From positions 4,216,001 through 4,280,000 of the forward strand of contig NZ_CP080421.1 of assembly GCF_019457515.1 (NCBI RefSeq): DNA of 64,000 nucleotides, read 5' to 3'. Made by a program: the position numbers and the translations under genes. Of this stretch, positions 26,940 through 36,503 are shown one piece after another. This DNA comes from Shewanella mesophila. GTDB taxonomy: Bacteria > Pseudomonadota > Gammaproteobacteria > Enterobacterales > Shewanellaceae. How positions within the stretch are numbered: the stretch's first letter is position 1; the number at the start of each line of letters is the position of its first letter. The notes under the pieces were generated by a model. The model was not told the origin of the DNA. It searched no databases and worked only from the letters and a program-made list of their open reading frames with translations.

Positions 26940-27255
26940 AGCCTACTCCCAATTCGATAACCAGAAGCAGTATTGCAACTATAGCGCCAATCACTATCGG
27001 CTAACCCTTGATGAGTGAAAAATGCCGTTTAAAACTGAGATAAAGGCCTTGTGGTGGGGATTAACAACGAATCTAAAACTGACACAGCGGAAGTTGGCAA
27101 AGGTGAAAATCAATGGTTTCAAACAATACCACCTTAGATCTTGCCAAGATATCCACCAAATGCACCAAAACAGGGCGATGCCGAGTTCCGAAACTAAAAC
27201 AGCCATAAAACCGGTCATCAAAATAAGTTATGACGACCACGGCTTTATGTTTGCA
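26940..27255. other. Gene-free stretch of about 320 bp
   Basis: Short open frames exist on both strands, but neither translation looks like a protein family and both lack ribosome-binding sites. No repeat, tRNA or terminator was recognised. Promoter elements for the cache-domain gene must lie in the first part; none is strong enough to name. Confidence 0.4.
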
Positions 27256-28422
27256 TCACTTTCCCGCTTCAAAGGCCGCTAAGCTATCTGAATATTTTTT
27301 AGTCCAAAAAGGATGATTAGTATGCTTAAGCGCCAGCTTTTCATGCTCTACCGCCTTATCAAACTGGGCTAACTTAGCATAAGCACCCGCTAAGGCATCA
27401 TGAGCAGTATGAGAATCGGGATTAGCCGCTACCGCAGCTTGATACACGGCTAAACCTTGAGCCGAATCAATGCCAAATTTGGCGTCGGCCAAGGCAATTA
27501 ACGAGTCGGTAGACGGTACCTCGAAACCATACTTCTGTTTAGACAAAAACTGATAGTGAGCAATGATCGCATCGGCGCCTTGCTTTGAGATCTCAGAATC
27601 GGGTTTTAATACTCGATGATAATCGTCAAACAACCACTCGATACCGTAAGCCGTAGCTAAGATAGGCTGGGTCATATAGTAACTGCCATCGAAACGCTTA
27701 ATCGCATAATTGAGGGTTTTATTAGGATTAGCTTCGATAGTCTGCTCCAACAAGGCAAAATCGGCCAACTGTCCTTGCTCGAAATCGCTATCGCTGGTGC
27801 TCATCATCAAAAAACGAGGTTTACCTGCCATTGCAGCCAGTTTCTTCGGCGCATCCTTTACCACATAAGCAAAATCACCGCTGAGCACTGGGCTGGCAGC
27901 AAAATAGGCATTAAACAGCTCGGGACGGTTTAACAAGGTATACAGCACTAAACCAGCATTACCAGTAAAGCCATTGATAATACGAAAGCCATTAGTGCGA
28001 TATTTAGCATCGATGGCAGGCAGTAATGACTGCTGCATAAAATCGAGCAGCTGAGTATTACCTTGCTGCTCAATCGCTAAGGTTTTGAGCTCACCCAATG
28101 CTTTATTGCCATCTGGCGCCGTGACAATAATGGTTTCAAGCCAAGGCCAATCGCCATTGTGGCTCATCCAATCATGCATGCCATCGAGATAGGCGCGGCT
28201 ACGGGGATGAAAGTCAAACAACACCACATAGCGCTTATCTTTATTGTCGTTATAACTAGGTGGCAAAGTGACGGTAAAAGGCATAGGTTCACTCGCCGAT
28301 GCCGTCTTAACATCTAAGGTATCAATCCGCTGAAAAGGTTCGCAGCGTGCAGCAAGAGGCACCATGGAGCAGAGTGCCATCACCACCAGCATGCATGAAG
28401 CCACTAAGGATCTAATCATCAT
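27256..28422 (-). CDS. Exported esterase-D-like alpha/beta hydrolase with C-terminal TPR-like repeats; nucleophile replaced
   Basis: About 388 residues. A signal peptide (LVASCMLVVMALCSMVPLAA) is followed by an esterase of the Fes/IroE/esterase-D type: FTVTLPPSYNDNKDKRYVVL, the RIINGFTGNAGLVLYTLL elbow and RPELFNAYFAASPVLSG. The usual G-x-S-x-G nucleophile elbow reads GFTGNAG around residue 152, so the Ser is replaced by Thr. The last ~90 residues (GLAVYQAAVAANPDSHTAHD, LAQFDKAVEHEKLALKH) look like two TPR repeats. The frame opens at a TTG, 28428, but ATG 28422 with AGGGA upstream is preferred. Activity is doubtful; substrate unknown. Confidence 0.75.
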   Translation of the reverse strand: MMIRSLVASCMLVVMALCSMVPLAARCEPFQRIDTLDVKTASASEPMPFTVTLPPSYNDNKDKRYVVLFDFHPRSRAYLDGMHDWMSHNGDWPWLETIIVTAPDGNKALGELKTLAIEQQGNTQLLDFMQQSLLPAIDAKYRTNGFRIINGFTGNAGLVLYTLLNRPELFNAYFAASPVLSGDFAYVVKDAPKKLAAMAGKPRFLMMSTSDSDFEQGQLADFALLEQTIEANPNKTLNYAIKRFDGSYYMTQPILATAYGIEWLFDDYHRVLKPDSEISKQGADAIIAHYQFLSKQKYGFEVPSTDSLIALADAKFGIDSAQGLAVYQAAVAANPDSHTAHDALAGAYAKLAQFDKAVEHEKLALKHTNHPFWTKKYSDSLAAFEAGK

Positions 28423-28747
28423 ATTCAATTCCCTGAAATCTAACTAAGTGAGCCTAAGTTAGTCGTACAATTCATTGTTGTCTAAAGTAAGCCAAAGCTA
28501 ACACCCTCAGATGGATCTGACAATCGACAGCCTAAGATAAGGCCGATAAGCCAAGCTATCGGCCAACTCTCCCTTGATCGGGTGATCCCAATCAGTATAA
28601 GTTTAATGAAGTGATACTCAGTCATTTTAGCTATTCACGACACATAGATTGCTAATTAAACTAGCCAACAGAGGCAATACAGCTTAGGATCTGGAGTGTA
28701 ATTTAAGCTATCATTTTTAGTAATGCATTGTGGAGTAAGCCAACATT
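28423..28747. other. Divergent intergenic region upstream of mtnC
   Basis: About 325 bp between two divergent starts. No gene, repeat or recognisable riboswitch is seen. GGAG ahead of the mtnC ATG is its ribosome-binding site. Confidence 0.4.
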
Positions 28748-29425
28748 ATGGGTATTCGAGCCATAGTTGTAGATACAGCTGGTACAACAACCGATCTTAA
28801 CTTTATTCAGGACACCCTTTTTCCTTATTCGGCTAAGGTCCTTGCTGATTTTCTTAATGAAAATCAGAGTAATGTATTAGTCGACAACTGCATCTGTGAT
28901 GTAAGAGATATCGCATTAGAACCTGATGCTTCGCTCGATCGTGTTGTCGAAATCCTCCAGCAATGGATAACTGAAGATCGCAAAGCCACACCGCTTAAAA
29001 CCCTACAGGGCCTGATCTGGAAACAGGGTTACGCTAAAGGTGAATTTAAGGGGCACATCTTCCCTGATTTTATCGAAGCCGTGAAGGGTTTTAAGGCACA
29101 AAATGTGCGCCTTTACAGCTTCTCTTCAGGCTCGGTTGATGCACAGAAATTGCTATTTAGTCACAGCGACGGTGGCGATTTAACCCAGTACTTCGATGGT
29201 CATTTTGATACCCGTACTGGAAATAAGCTGTTTAAGCAGGCTTATAGCAACATCATTAACACCATCAGCTTAGCGCCCAAGCAAGTGCTATTTATTTCAG
29301 ATGTGATTGAAGAGCTAAAAGCCGCCGAACAAGCGGGCCTACGCACATTGCAGATGGTTCGTGAGACCACTCAGCGTACGGGCGATTTTAAGCAGATCAC
29401 CAGTTTTGACGAATTAGAGATCTAG
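28748..29425 (+). CDS. mtnC: Acireductone synthase (enolase-phosphatase E1)
   Basis: Methionine salvage enzyme: converts 2,3-diketo-5-methylthiopentyl-1-phosphate to the acireductone by enolisation and dephosphorylation, cytosolic, Mg-dependent. The 225-residue HAD protein has motif I at residues 8-14 ([12 protein letters not shown]), [20 protein letters not shown] as motif II, and [17 protein letters not shown] as motif III/IV. Motif I normally reads DIEGTT; here the Glu position is Ala, a variant I recall from other Shewanella MtnC proteins. It stands alone; mtnBD are not adjacent. A strong terminator follows. Confidence 0.93.
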   Translation: MGIRAIVVDTAGTTTDLNFIQDTLFPYSAKVLADFLNENQSNVLVDNCICDVRDIALEPDASLDRVVEILQQWITEDRKATPLKTLQGLIWKQGYAKGEFKGHIFPDFIEAVKGFKAQNVRLYSFSSGSVDAQKLLFSHSDGGDLTQYFDGHFDTRTGNKLFKQAYSNIINTISLAPKQVLFISDVIEELKAAEQAGLRTLQMVRETTQRTGDFKQITSFDELEI

Positions 29426-29445
29426 CCGTCAATCTAGTCCTTACC

Positions 29446-29471
29446 AAAAGGCATCGTAAGATGCCTTTTTT
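29446..29471 (+). terminator. Rho-independent terminator after mtnC
   Basis: AAAAGGCATC / GATGCCTTTTTT with a GTAA loop, 20 bases past the mtnC stop. Confidence 0.92.
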
Positions 29472-29565
29472 GATCCTCCAGTTGCCCCTTGTTGCTTATT
29501 AGGCATGCTGTTATGCTCAATCAAACAAGTGTTTAAATTTGAAAGAGCAAAAGGAAGTGAGCCCT

Positions 29566-29994
29566 GTGGAAAAATTTACCCAACAATATCCTATCCATAC
29601 TTCTATCTCGGTTGCGTGGGGGGAAATGGATGCCCTACAACACGTCAACAATGTGGTCTATTTTCGCTACTTTGAAACGGCACGCATCGACTTCTTTAAC
29701 CGCTTTTTTCCACTCGGAGAGATGTACAAATCTGGCCTAGGCCCAGTGATCAGCGACAATAGTGCGCGCTATAAAAGACCAATCACCTTTCCCGATACCC
29801 TGCATGTTGGCGTGAGTGTGAGTGATATTCAAAGCGATCGCTTTACCATGCACTATCGAATCTTTAGCGAACAGCAGCAAGCTGTCACCACAGTTGGATC
29901 GTCGGTGGCGGTGATGTTTAATTTCAAAACCAAAACCAAGGCGGAATTAACCCCAGAGCTGTTAGCCGTGTTACGTGAGCATCAAGCAAGCTAA
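29566..29994 (+). CDS. Hotdog acyl-CoA thioesterase (4HBT family)
   Basis: A 142-residue thioesterase of the YbgC/4-hydroxybenzoyl-CoA type. VAWGEMDALQHVNNVVYFRYFE carries the D-x-x-x-H-V-N-N catalytic signature, and ARYKRPITFPDTLHVGVSV follows. Substrate unknown. The open frame reaches a TTG at 29539, but AGGAAG precedes a GTG at 29566, which gives the usual N-terminus (MEKFTQQYPIHT) and is preferred. It is a single gene between the mtnC terminator and a convergent beta-barrel gene. Confidence 0.85.
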   Translation: MEKFTQQYPIHTSISVAWGEMDALQHVNNVVYFRYFETARIDFFNRFFPLGEMYKSGLGPVISDNSARYKRPITFPDTLHVGVSVSDIQSDRFTMHYRIFSEQQQAVTTVGSSVAVMFNFKTKTKAELTPELLAVLREHQAS

Positions 29995-30032
29995 CCCTAA
30001 CGAATAAAAACCTGCTGGCGGTAAAAAGTGAA

Positions 30033-31106
30033 TCAAAGCTCCTCGTTGAGCAATAACACAATGCCACCGCCGCTTAGGCCACTATTGATATTAAGCGTAA
30101 TGCCCACGCCAATATTGTCTAACCATGAGGACAAAGATGGTGTTTCAATTATCCAACCAGCACCTAATTCGTAATAGTAGTGAGTTCCCATAGGATCGAC
30201 CACGTCGCCAGTGAGATCAACCCGCTTGGCAAGCAGACGCATTTCATTGCGATTATCCCAAGCATTAGGCAGCTGATAATGAAACACAAAAGCGTTACTA
30301 AAACGGCCCACTTGAGGAGAAACCGCCTGAGTACCGTCATCGGTAAACAGGGTTCGCCCAACGGCGTAGCGCAGTGAGCTAATAAACTCCCATTTATGCC
30401 CATACCATTGGCTCGCATAGGTGAGCTCGGCATTGGGATCAAACATAAGTGCACCATAGCGAGTATTCACTAAGGCATTATCAAAGAGTTCACTTAGCTC
30501 CTCGAGAAGGGGATCGCGATACTTTAAGGTGTTTTCAAGCCATATGAACTGACCACCCAGACCCAAAGCCAGATCCCAGTTGTTATTGATCTTATATTTC
30601 CAGCGATACTCTCCAGCCAGAAGATAGCTAGTGTCTTCTAGTGGGCTGTGAAGTGATTTATCGTCAATTCCCTCGATGCTGTCTGTCGCATTAACATAGG
30701 AAAACCGCGCTCCGAAGGAACTCGTCCATTGAGGTGACAACTTTGTCTCATCACTTTCCCAGGGAATCGTGTAACTCTTTAATTGGCTACGGCGACGCAA
30801 GGTATCTTCATCACCCACGTTAATATCGCCTATCTCGCTCAAGTCGACAAAAGAGTTGGGATTAAAGTCGACAATTCCTAGGGTGATCAGGTTTGCATCG
30901 GTTAATACAATGGCACTGGTAATATCACCTTTAACTTTGGTTTCAATCGCATTGCGCAAGTCCACATAAGCAGCGTGCGCATTTACGCTCAATCCAGGGA
31001 AACCAAGCACGATGGCAAGGCAGATAAGATAGCGAGACACTTGGAGAATATTAGATCTAATTTTCAAAACCGATACAGACTCAATTAAAGGAGTGACAAC
31101 TATCAT
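30033..31106 (-). CDS. Solitary outer-membrane autotransporter-type beta-barrel protein
   Basis: A 357-residue outer-membrane protein with an N-terminal hydrophobic segment (YLICLAIVLGFPGLSVNAHA, cleavage before AYVD). The body shows alternating beta strands (YRWKYKINNNWDLALGLGGQ, AGWIIETP) and ends GGGIVLLLNEEL. This is the pattern of the solitary outer membrane autotransporter-like beta-barrel family found in Shewanella and Vibrio, in which a barrel occurs without a passenger. Start uncertain: the ATG at 31106 puts about 20 residues before the signal peptide; an internal TTG or GTG could be used. Function unknown. Confidence 0.72.
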   Translation of the reverse strand: MIVVTPLIESVSVLKIRSNILQVSRYLICLAIVLGFPGLSVNAHAAYVDLRNAIETKVKGDITSAIVLTDANLITLGIVDFNPNSFVDLSEIGDINVGDEDTLRRRSQLKSYTIPWESDETKLSPQWTSSFGARFSYVNATDSIEGIDDKSLHSPLEDTSYLLAGEYRWKYKINNNWDLALGLGGQFIWLENTLKYRDPLLEELSELFDNALVNTRYGALMFDPNAELTYASQWYGHKWEFISSLRYAVGRTLFTDDGTQAVSPQVGRFSNAFVFHYQLPNAWDNRNEMRLLAKRVDLTGDVVDPMGTHYYYELGAGWIIETPSLSSWLDNIGVGITLNINSGLSGGGIVLLLNEEL

Positions 31107-31224
31107 AATCCATTTACGCCATATCAGCGTGGTCTATTCCAGGCTACCGACGAGATTACCATAGCGAGTGGCGGCCAAAAACTGGTATAACAGGGACATT
31201 ACTCAATCGGACTTATAGAATCTT

Positions 31225-31470
31225 ATGACAGAGATTGCCATTACACATCAGGCTGAACAACAACGGTTTGTTGTCGAAATTGACCATCATCAAGCGGTTT
31301 TAGAATATCGCCAGCAAGGTGACAAGATTGATTTCTCACGTACTTATGTTCCTGAAGCCTTGCGAGGTCAAGGAGTTGCTGAGCGTTTAGTCAGACACGG
31401 ATTGCAGTGGGCTAAAGCGCAAGAATATGAGATAACCGCCAGCTGCTGGTATGTACAGAAGTTTCTTTAA
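31225..31470 (+). CDS. Small GNAT-like (YjdJ-type) acetyltransferase
   Basis: 81 residues with AVLEYRQQGDKIDFSRTYVP followed by EALRGQGVAERLVRHGLQWAK, the acetyl-CoA-binding RGQGVAxxL signature, and ITASCWYVQKFL. This is the short GNAT type related to YjdJ; members may acetylate small molecules but are mostly uncharacterised. Single-gene unit; the ATG at 31225 is unambiguous. Confidence 0.85.
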   Translation: MTEIAITHQAEQQRFVVEIDHHQAVLEYRQQGDKIDFSRTYVPEALRGQGVAERLVRHGLQWAKAQEYEITASCWYVQKFL

Positions 31471-31514
31471 TCCCCATAGGCATTAACTCACAAAGCAATC
31501 CCAGTTCAGATTGA

Positions 31515-31919
31515 CTACTCGCCTGTCACTTTTTGCAGCGCTAACTTAATCTCTTCGGGTATGGCTCTGCTCTTTTCTATACTGTAATCGTAATGAACCA
31601 TGGCCGTCTGAGCTTCGGCGGTTTTCTTACCATTTTGCCAACACTGCTGGGTGATCTCAAAGCTGCTATTACCCACCCGGCTTATCCAAGATTTTATTTC
31701 TACGGGCTTACCATAGTTAGTGGGTAAAACATAAGCGATGGTAAAGCCTGCAACAATTAGGTTCCATCTTGCGATATCGAGACCTGGGTTAAATATCTCA
31801 AAGACAGGTTCGCGGCCTGCCTCGAACCACACTGGAATAACGGTATTATTGATATGGCCTAAACCGTCGGTTTCGTTAAATCGAGGTTGGAGAGTTAGGG
31901 TAAAAAAGGTCTCTGACAC
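31515..31919 (-). CDS. Hotdog acyl-CoA thioesterase
   Basis: A 134-residue hotdog protein; RFNETDGLGHINNTVIPVWFE carries the D-x-x-x-H-I-N-N motif of 4HBT-type thioesterases. YGKPVEIKSWISRVGNSSFE and AEAQTAMVHYDYS are also typical. The start is a GTG at 31919 with GAGGA seven bases upstream. It lies downstream of the acyl-CoA synthetase gene but beyond that gene's terminator, so it is probably separately transcribed, though a lipid-metabolic link is plausible. Confidence 0.85.
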   Translation of the reverse strand: MSETFFTLTLQPRFNETDGLGHINNTVIPVWFEAGREPVFEIFNPGLDIARWNLIVAGFTIAYVLPTNYGKPVEIKSWISRVGNSSFEITQQCWQNGKKTAEAQTAMVHYDYSIEKSRAIPEEIKLALQKVTGE

Positions 31920-32025
31920 AGGTAATTCCTCGTAAAATAGGCTGTTTTATTTTTAATTGTGCAGCAGACGTTAACCGAGAACTCTTGATGATGCAATATC
32001 GACTTTCGGATTGGCTTTAAGCCAT

Positions 32026-32047
32026 AAAAAAGGACGCTAATGCGTCC
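32026..32047 (-). terminator. Terminator after the acyl-CoA synthetase gene
   Basis: GGACGC / GCGTCC stem (32032-32037, 32042-32047) with a TAAT loop; six A on the plus strand (32026-32031) give the U-run on the minus strand. Confidence 0.8.
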
Positions 32048-32068
32048 CTTCTCGTCACCACTTATCGG

Positions 32069-33865
32069 CTACTTACCATACATAGCGCTGATTTCACTAG
32101 CGTATTTATGGTAAATCATCTTGCGGCGCAACTTTAGAGTCGGGGTAATTAGCCCCGCTTCCATAGAAAATGCCTCAGGTAACAGAGTGAACTTCTTGAT
32201 CTTTTCGAAGCCAGCAAGCTCGCTCTGTAAAGTCTTTAAGCGTTGCTCGAAGTGCTCGATAACATGGCTATGACGCAATAGATCGATAGGTGACTCATAG
32301 TGCAGTCCTTTATCCTTCGCCCATGCTTCTAACGATTCAAATGCAGGTACGATCAACGCGGTAACATAGTTCTTGGCATCGGCAATAATTGCGACTTGCT
32401 CGATGAATGGACAACAACCCACTTTACCCTCAACACGTTGCGGAGCGATATATTTACCGTTAGAGGTTTTCATCAACTCTTTAATGCGATCTGTGATAAA
32501 CAGATTACCTTGGGCATCAAACTGTCCAGCATCACCGGTTTTTAACCACCCATCTTCGAATGCTTCTAGGGTTTCCTGCGGGCGATTGTAATAACCTCGC
32601 ATAACCGTATCACCGCGAACCAAGATTTCATTATCTTTACCTAGCTTAATTTCAACTTCAGGTAAAATCTTACCGTTTGAGCCAGCGACACGATTATTAA
32701 GCGTGTTACAGGTCACGGTTGCAGTCGTTTCTGTCATACCGTAACCACACAGAACAGGCACATCAATAGCGTGGAAGAAACTCGCCACATTTTGATCTAA
32801 TGCCGCGCCGCCACAAGGCATAAACTTTAACCGCCCACCCAGTACTTGCTGCAACTTACTAAAAACTAACTTATGTGCCAGTTTGTACTGCAAACTTAAC
32901 CATGCAGAGCCTTGAGCACGACCTTGGTTTGCCTCGAACTGACGCTCACCCACTGCCATTGCCCATGCAAATAACTTCTGCCTTGTCGATGGTGCCTTAG
33001 CAACCTTATCTTGTACTGCGCTATACACTTTCTCCAGGAAACGCGGCACGACGCACAAGGTGTGTGGCTTCACATCGACAATGGCTTCTTTTACCGTCAT
33101 AGGATCTTGCAAATACACGTTGTGCCCACCACGGCACAACACGTAGAAGCTCCAGCCACGCTCAAACACGTGACTAAGAGGTAAGAAAGCCAGCGAAACA
33201 TCCCCTTGAGTAAAAGGCAACACTGTATCGTGCTGACGAACCATAGATGCAATGCTTCGATAATCGAGCATCACTCCCTTTGGGTCTCCAGTAGTGCCAG
33301 AGGTGTAGATAAGCGTTATTAGATCATCGAGAGAAGTTTGTTGTAAACGCCGCTCTAGTTCCTCACAGTTTCTTGCGTGGTGCGTGAGCTTCAACAATGA
33401 GTCAAAGTGGAAATGCTGCTTGTTATCGGCGAGCATCACTTCGTTATCAAATACCACTATGTGGGTTAAAGAGGGGCATAACGCCAAAAGCTCACAGGCC
33501 ATCTTGTATTGCGCGGCATCGCCGACAAAAATCAACTTTGCCTCGGCATCATTAACAATATAGCGTGCCTGCTCTAAGGTGCTGGTTGGATACACAGGCA
33601 CAACAACAGTTTTTGCCTTAAGCGCACCGACATCGGCACAGGTCCACTGGGGACAGTTTTGTGACAAGATCACCACCTTGTCCTGCACAGCTAAATCGAA
33701 ACCGATAAGCGCCTTTGCGATATCGCTACTTATCTGGTCAAATGCCGTCCAACTGACCTTATCCCAAGGTGCAGCCATACCATAACCTTCAAGCGCAATG
33801 GCTTCGCCTAACTTTTGACTCTGCTCTTGAATCAGACGTATTGGATGATATTGCTCGAGCGACAT
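32069..33865 (-). CDS. Long-chain fatty acid-CoA ligase (AMP-binding)
   Basis: Activates a fatty acid with ATP and CoA to acyl-CoA; membrane-associated or cytosolic. The 598 residues contain the AMP-binding P-loop LIYTSGTTGDPKGVMLDYRS, the GYGMTETTATVTCN motif, WLKTGDAGQFD and the C-terminal RIKELMKTSNGKYIAPQRVE with the catalytic Lys region. It resembles the FadD15/AMP-dependent long-chain type rather than classical E. coli FadD. The frame opens at GTG 33889, but AGGG eight bases before ATG 33865 marks the start (MSLEQYHPIRL). Confidence 0.9.
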   Translation of the reverse strand: MSLEQYHPIRLIQEQSQKLGEAIALEGYGMAAPWDKVSWTAFDQISSDIAKALIGFDLAVQDKVVILSQNCPQWTCADVGALKAKTVVVPVYPTSTLEQARYIVNDAEAKLIFVGDAAQYKMACELLALCPSLTHIVVFDNEVMLADNKQHFHFDSLLKLTHHARNCEELERRLQQTSLDDLITLIYTSGTTGDPKGVMLDYRSIASMVRQHDTVLPFTQGDVSLAFLPLSHVFERGWSFYVLCRGGHNVYLQDPMTVKEAIVDVKPHTLCVVPRFLEKVYSAVQDKVAKAPSTRQKLFAWAMAVGERQFEANQGRAQGSAWLSLQYKLAHKLVFSKLQQVLGGRLKFMPCGGAALDQNVASFFHAIDVPVLCGYGMTETTATVTCNTLNNRVAGSNGKILPEVEIKLGKDNEILVRGDTVMRGYYNRPQETLEAFEDGWLKTGDAGQFDAQGNLFITDRIKELMKTSNGKYIAPQRVEGKVGCCPFIEQVAIIADAKNYVTALIVPAFESLEAWAKDKGLHYESPIDLLRHSHVIEHFEQRLKTLQSELAGFEKIKKFTLLPEAFSMEAGLITPTLKLRRKMIYHKYASEISAMYGK

Positions 33866-33989
33866 ATTCTTAACCCTTTTAGCGTACACTTGTACCTGTT
33901 TTGTGCATTTTACTTGAACATCGCCTAAAAAATAAGAGCTTTTGCTCCAACAATGTTATTTACAGCACAAAATCACTCTATTGGGGTCA

Positions 33990-35255
33990 TTAACACAGGT
34001 CGCCATTCCAAAGCTTTTTCTTTCCCCACCAGAGTGTTAGCACAGAAAAAGCAACTAGTCCGATGTCTACCAATAACCAAGAAATTATTTGCTCCCCATC
34101 GCGTAAAGCCACTAAAGAACTCGATAACCAAGCTGAATGAAACACCACCACCAGCATGCTCAAGGTAATGTGCATGGCGCCTTTAGCTGCGCAGCCAAAA
34201 CCTAACAACATACAACAAGCACAAAAAGTACTCAGCACTATGTGGCTCCACAATACGAAGGTAAACTCTGGATTAAGCCAACATACCAGTGCCGCTAATA
34301 TCGCCATAATTAAGGTGATCAGCGCCAATAATCGGTACTGCGCATTCGCAAACGCCTCTATTAACCCCTGCTTACCATCAAAGCCGGGCAATATGTAAAG
34401 TGTTTCAACCGAACGCCAACGCTGAATTCGGCTCCAATGCACCATGGTACAGGTCACAGCGCTAAACTGACTCACAACAAACAGCACTGGAAACTCCATG
34501 CCAGAAAAATAGTTGCCAATAGTCACGAGTAACGCCAATACAGGCATTGCGATAAGGATCGTCGACAACATGGGGCCAAGAAAAAAATTCACCGGATGCA
34601 GAAGCTTATCGAGATACGACATCAATTTAGATGACCCCAAACTAGGTAACCAAAACCAGCCCATCTCAAGCCCATTTAGATACACGGTTCGAGCGTCGCT
34701 ATGCCAGCGCAACCCCCTAATTTCTCGCCAAGTCAGAGAAGCCAAAATCACTATCAAAAATGGCACTAGAGCAATAACCAAATCAGGCAAAAAATCGGTG
34801 ATCTCTGCAAGAAATGGCAAGAGCAAAAACAGAAAAAACGACAGATAGAAACCATTAATATGACGGCGGCAATAGTAGATAAAGCCAACGCCCGCTAGGG
34901 TAGCCAGCATCACCTGCTCAAGGCCACCTTCAAGCTCCAAAAACAGACAAGCAGCCAAGGAGATGCTGGTTGCTGTAGCTCCAAGCAGTAAGGATTGCAG
35001 CGCAATATTATCACTATAGTTGGGCACTAAACTGGCCCATTCGGTCGCGGCTAATCGGTTAAATTGCCAAGCGATGGCGGCAGAAATCGAGAGCTGAATC
35101 ATGCCCAGGGCTATCGGTATCGCGGCCTGTTTCGAGCCAGTAGTTAGCGCCAACATCATGATCAGCGCCAACAGAGCCGTCCCTAAAAAACTCACGCTCC
35201 CCAGATCAAAAAGCCAAAAACGCACCATGCCACGTAATGCTTTGGGCGTTCTCAT
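33990..35255 (-). CDS. Polytopic membrane subunit of the YtrA-linked ABC system
   Basis: A 421-residue protein with 10-12 hydrophobic helices and no recognisable enzymatic motif. Its start codon overlaps the ATPase stop by four bases (ATGA), so it is most likely the membrane partner of that ATPase. The pair follows a YtrA-type GntR regulator in the order regulator-ATPase-permease, as in ytr-like operons. Sequence similarity to known permeases is not evident by eye; the transported compound is unknown. Confidence 0.7.
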   Translation of the reverse strand: MRTPKALRGMVRFWLFDLGSVSFLGTALLALIMMLALTTGSKQAAIPIALGMIQLSISAAIAWQFNRLAATEWASLVPNYSDNIALQSLLLGATATSISLAACLFLELEGGLEQVMLATLAGVGFIYYCRRHINGFYLSFFLFLLLPFLAEITDFLPDLVIALVPFLIVILASLTWREIRGLRWHSDARTVYLNGLEMGWFWLPSLGSSKLMSYLDKLLHPVNFFLGPMLSTILIAMPVLALLVTIGNYFSGMEFPVLFVVSQFSAVTCTMVHWSRIQRWRSVETLYILPGFDGKQGLIEAFANAQYRLLALITLIMAILAALVCWLNPEFTFVLWSHIVLSTFCACCMLLGFGCAAKGAMHITLSMLVVVFHSAWLSSSLVALRDGEQIISWLLVDIGLVAFSVLTLWWGKKKLWNGDLC

Positions 35256-36097
35256 CGATGTAGCTCCATAAACAATTGCTCTAAGTTAACGGGCGTGACT
35301 GACGAAAAATGGCTGACGAGATCAGCATGGTAGTTATCCACCAGCAATTTGTCTTGCTGACGACTTAATACGACAAGCCCCTCGGGTAAGTCGGCCCCTT
35401 CCTTGAGGGTGACTAGCTGCACCTCTTCACGCAACTTGTCGATCTCTTTAAACAGGATCAGTTTGCCCCGCTTCATTAATGCCAAATGACTCGCAACCCG
35501 CTCTAAATCTGATGTGATATGCGATGAAAACAGCACGGCAGAACCAGAATCTAACGCTAAGTCAAAAAGATCTGACATAAACGCTCGCCTTGCTATCGGA
35601 TCTAAACTGGCCACAGGTTCGTCTAAAATAAGCAGTTTGGGTCGATAAGCCATCGCCATGATTAAAGCCAGAGATTGTCTTTGACCTACCGATAAACGCT
35701 GAACCTGCTGACTGCCATCGAGTTCGAAACGCGCTAACCAGTCACGCTCTAATGCCATATCCCAATTGGGATAAAAGCTGCGATGTAAGGCTAACGCCTT
35801 CTCGACACTAAAGCCCTCATATCCAAAGGGTTGCTGTGGCACATAGCCTATCAGCTCTTTTTGGACAGAGCTGATATTTTCCGTAGAGTGACCCATTACC
35901 TCTACACAGCCTTGGCTGACCTCGACAATTCCCAATGCACAGCGCATCAAGGTCGACTTACCCGCTCCATTTTGACCGAGTAACCCCACCACCATTCCAG
36001 GTGCTAACGTCATGGTCAAGTTGTCGATGGCAAGGTGATCGTCAAACCCTTTACTGATCTGCTTAAAGGCTAAGATCGGCTGTATGCTATTATCCAT
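35252..36097 (-). CDS. ABC transporter ATP-binding protein
   Basis: Cytosolic ATPase subunit, 281 residues: Walker A GLLGQNGAGKSTLMR, Q-loop GYVPQQPFGY, signature LSVGQRQSLALI, Walker B LLILDEPVASLDP, and H-loop SSHITSDLERV. The drug/export ABC-2 type (CcmA-like). It lies 19 bases downstream of the GntR gene and overlaps the membrane-protein gene, so the three form one operon. Confidence 0.93.
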   Translation of the reverse strand: MDNSIQPILAFKQISKGFDDHLAIDNLTMTLAPGMVVGLLGQNGAGKSTLMRCALGIVEVSQGCVEVMGHSTENISSVQKELIGYVPQQPFGYEGFSVEKALALHRSFYPNWDMALERDWLARFELDGSQQVQRLSVGQRQSLALIMAMAYRPKLLILDEPVASLDPIARRAFMSDLFDLALDSGSAVLFSSHITSDLERVASHLALMKRGKLILFKEIDKLREEVQLVTLKEGADLPEGLVVLSRQQDKLLVDNYHADLVSHFSSVTPVNLEQLFMELHR

Positions 36098-36116
36098 CTG
36101 CTGCTATCCTATCTTG

Positions 36117-36491
36117 CTATTGATTCCAAAGTGCGGCGATAACCGCTTGGAGTTCATCTAAACTCACACCCAACTGCTTAGCTTGGGCAATCAGATCTTT
36201 AGCCTCTGGGGCGAGTAATTCGGCACTCGAGGTATTTTCAGAAGACCTTCGCTCAGCCACTCGAGTCGCCTGACCTCGGCGACGCTCTAGCCACCCTTGC
36301 TCCACCAGCTGCTGAATCGCTCGCGACACGGTCATCGGATTAACAGTCAGATGCTCGGCTATCTGCCTTACCGAAGGTAAAACTTGTTGAGCTTGTAGTT
36401 GGCCCCCCACAATTAAACGAACAATTTGCTCACTCAGTTGCCGATAAATTGGATCACCACTACTGGGGTTGACATTAAGTAATTCTAGCAT
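36117..36491 (-). CDS. GntR-family regulator, YtrA subfamily
   Basis: A 124-residue repressor with only a winged-helix domain and a short C-terminal dimerisation tail: IYRQLSEQIVRLIVGGQLQA, LPSVRQIAEHLTVNPMTVSR, GWLERRRGQATRV. This is the YtrA pattern, whose members regulate adjacent ABC exporters. It is the first gene of the operon. The operator-like repeats at 36504-36549 lie directly upstream of its ATG. Confidence 0.88.
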   Translation of the reverse strand: MLELLNVNPSSGDPIYRQLSEQIVRLIVGGQLQAQQVLPSVRQIAEHLTVNPMTVSRAIQQLVEQGWLERRRGQATRVAERRSSENTSSAELLAPEAKDLIAQAKQLGVSLDELQAVIAALWNQ

Positions 36492-36503
36492 TAGCCTTTA
36501 GCC

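Noticed and set aside
26994-27282. Open frames on both strands between the cache gene and the esterase gene
   Set aside because: No ribosome-binding site and no protein-like composition or family resemblance; they overlap each other.
28423-28747. A SAM riboswitch upstream of mtnC
   Set aside because: No conserved SAM-I or SAM-II core could be recognised in the 325 bases.
28760-28790. Loss of the motif-I Glu in MtnC as a sign of inactivation
   Set aside because: The DTAGTTT form is recalled from other Shewanella MtnC proteins, so it appears to be a lineage variant.
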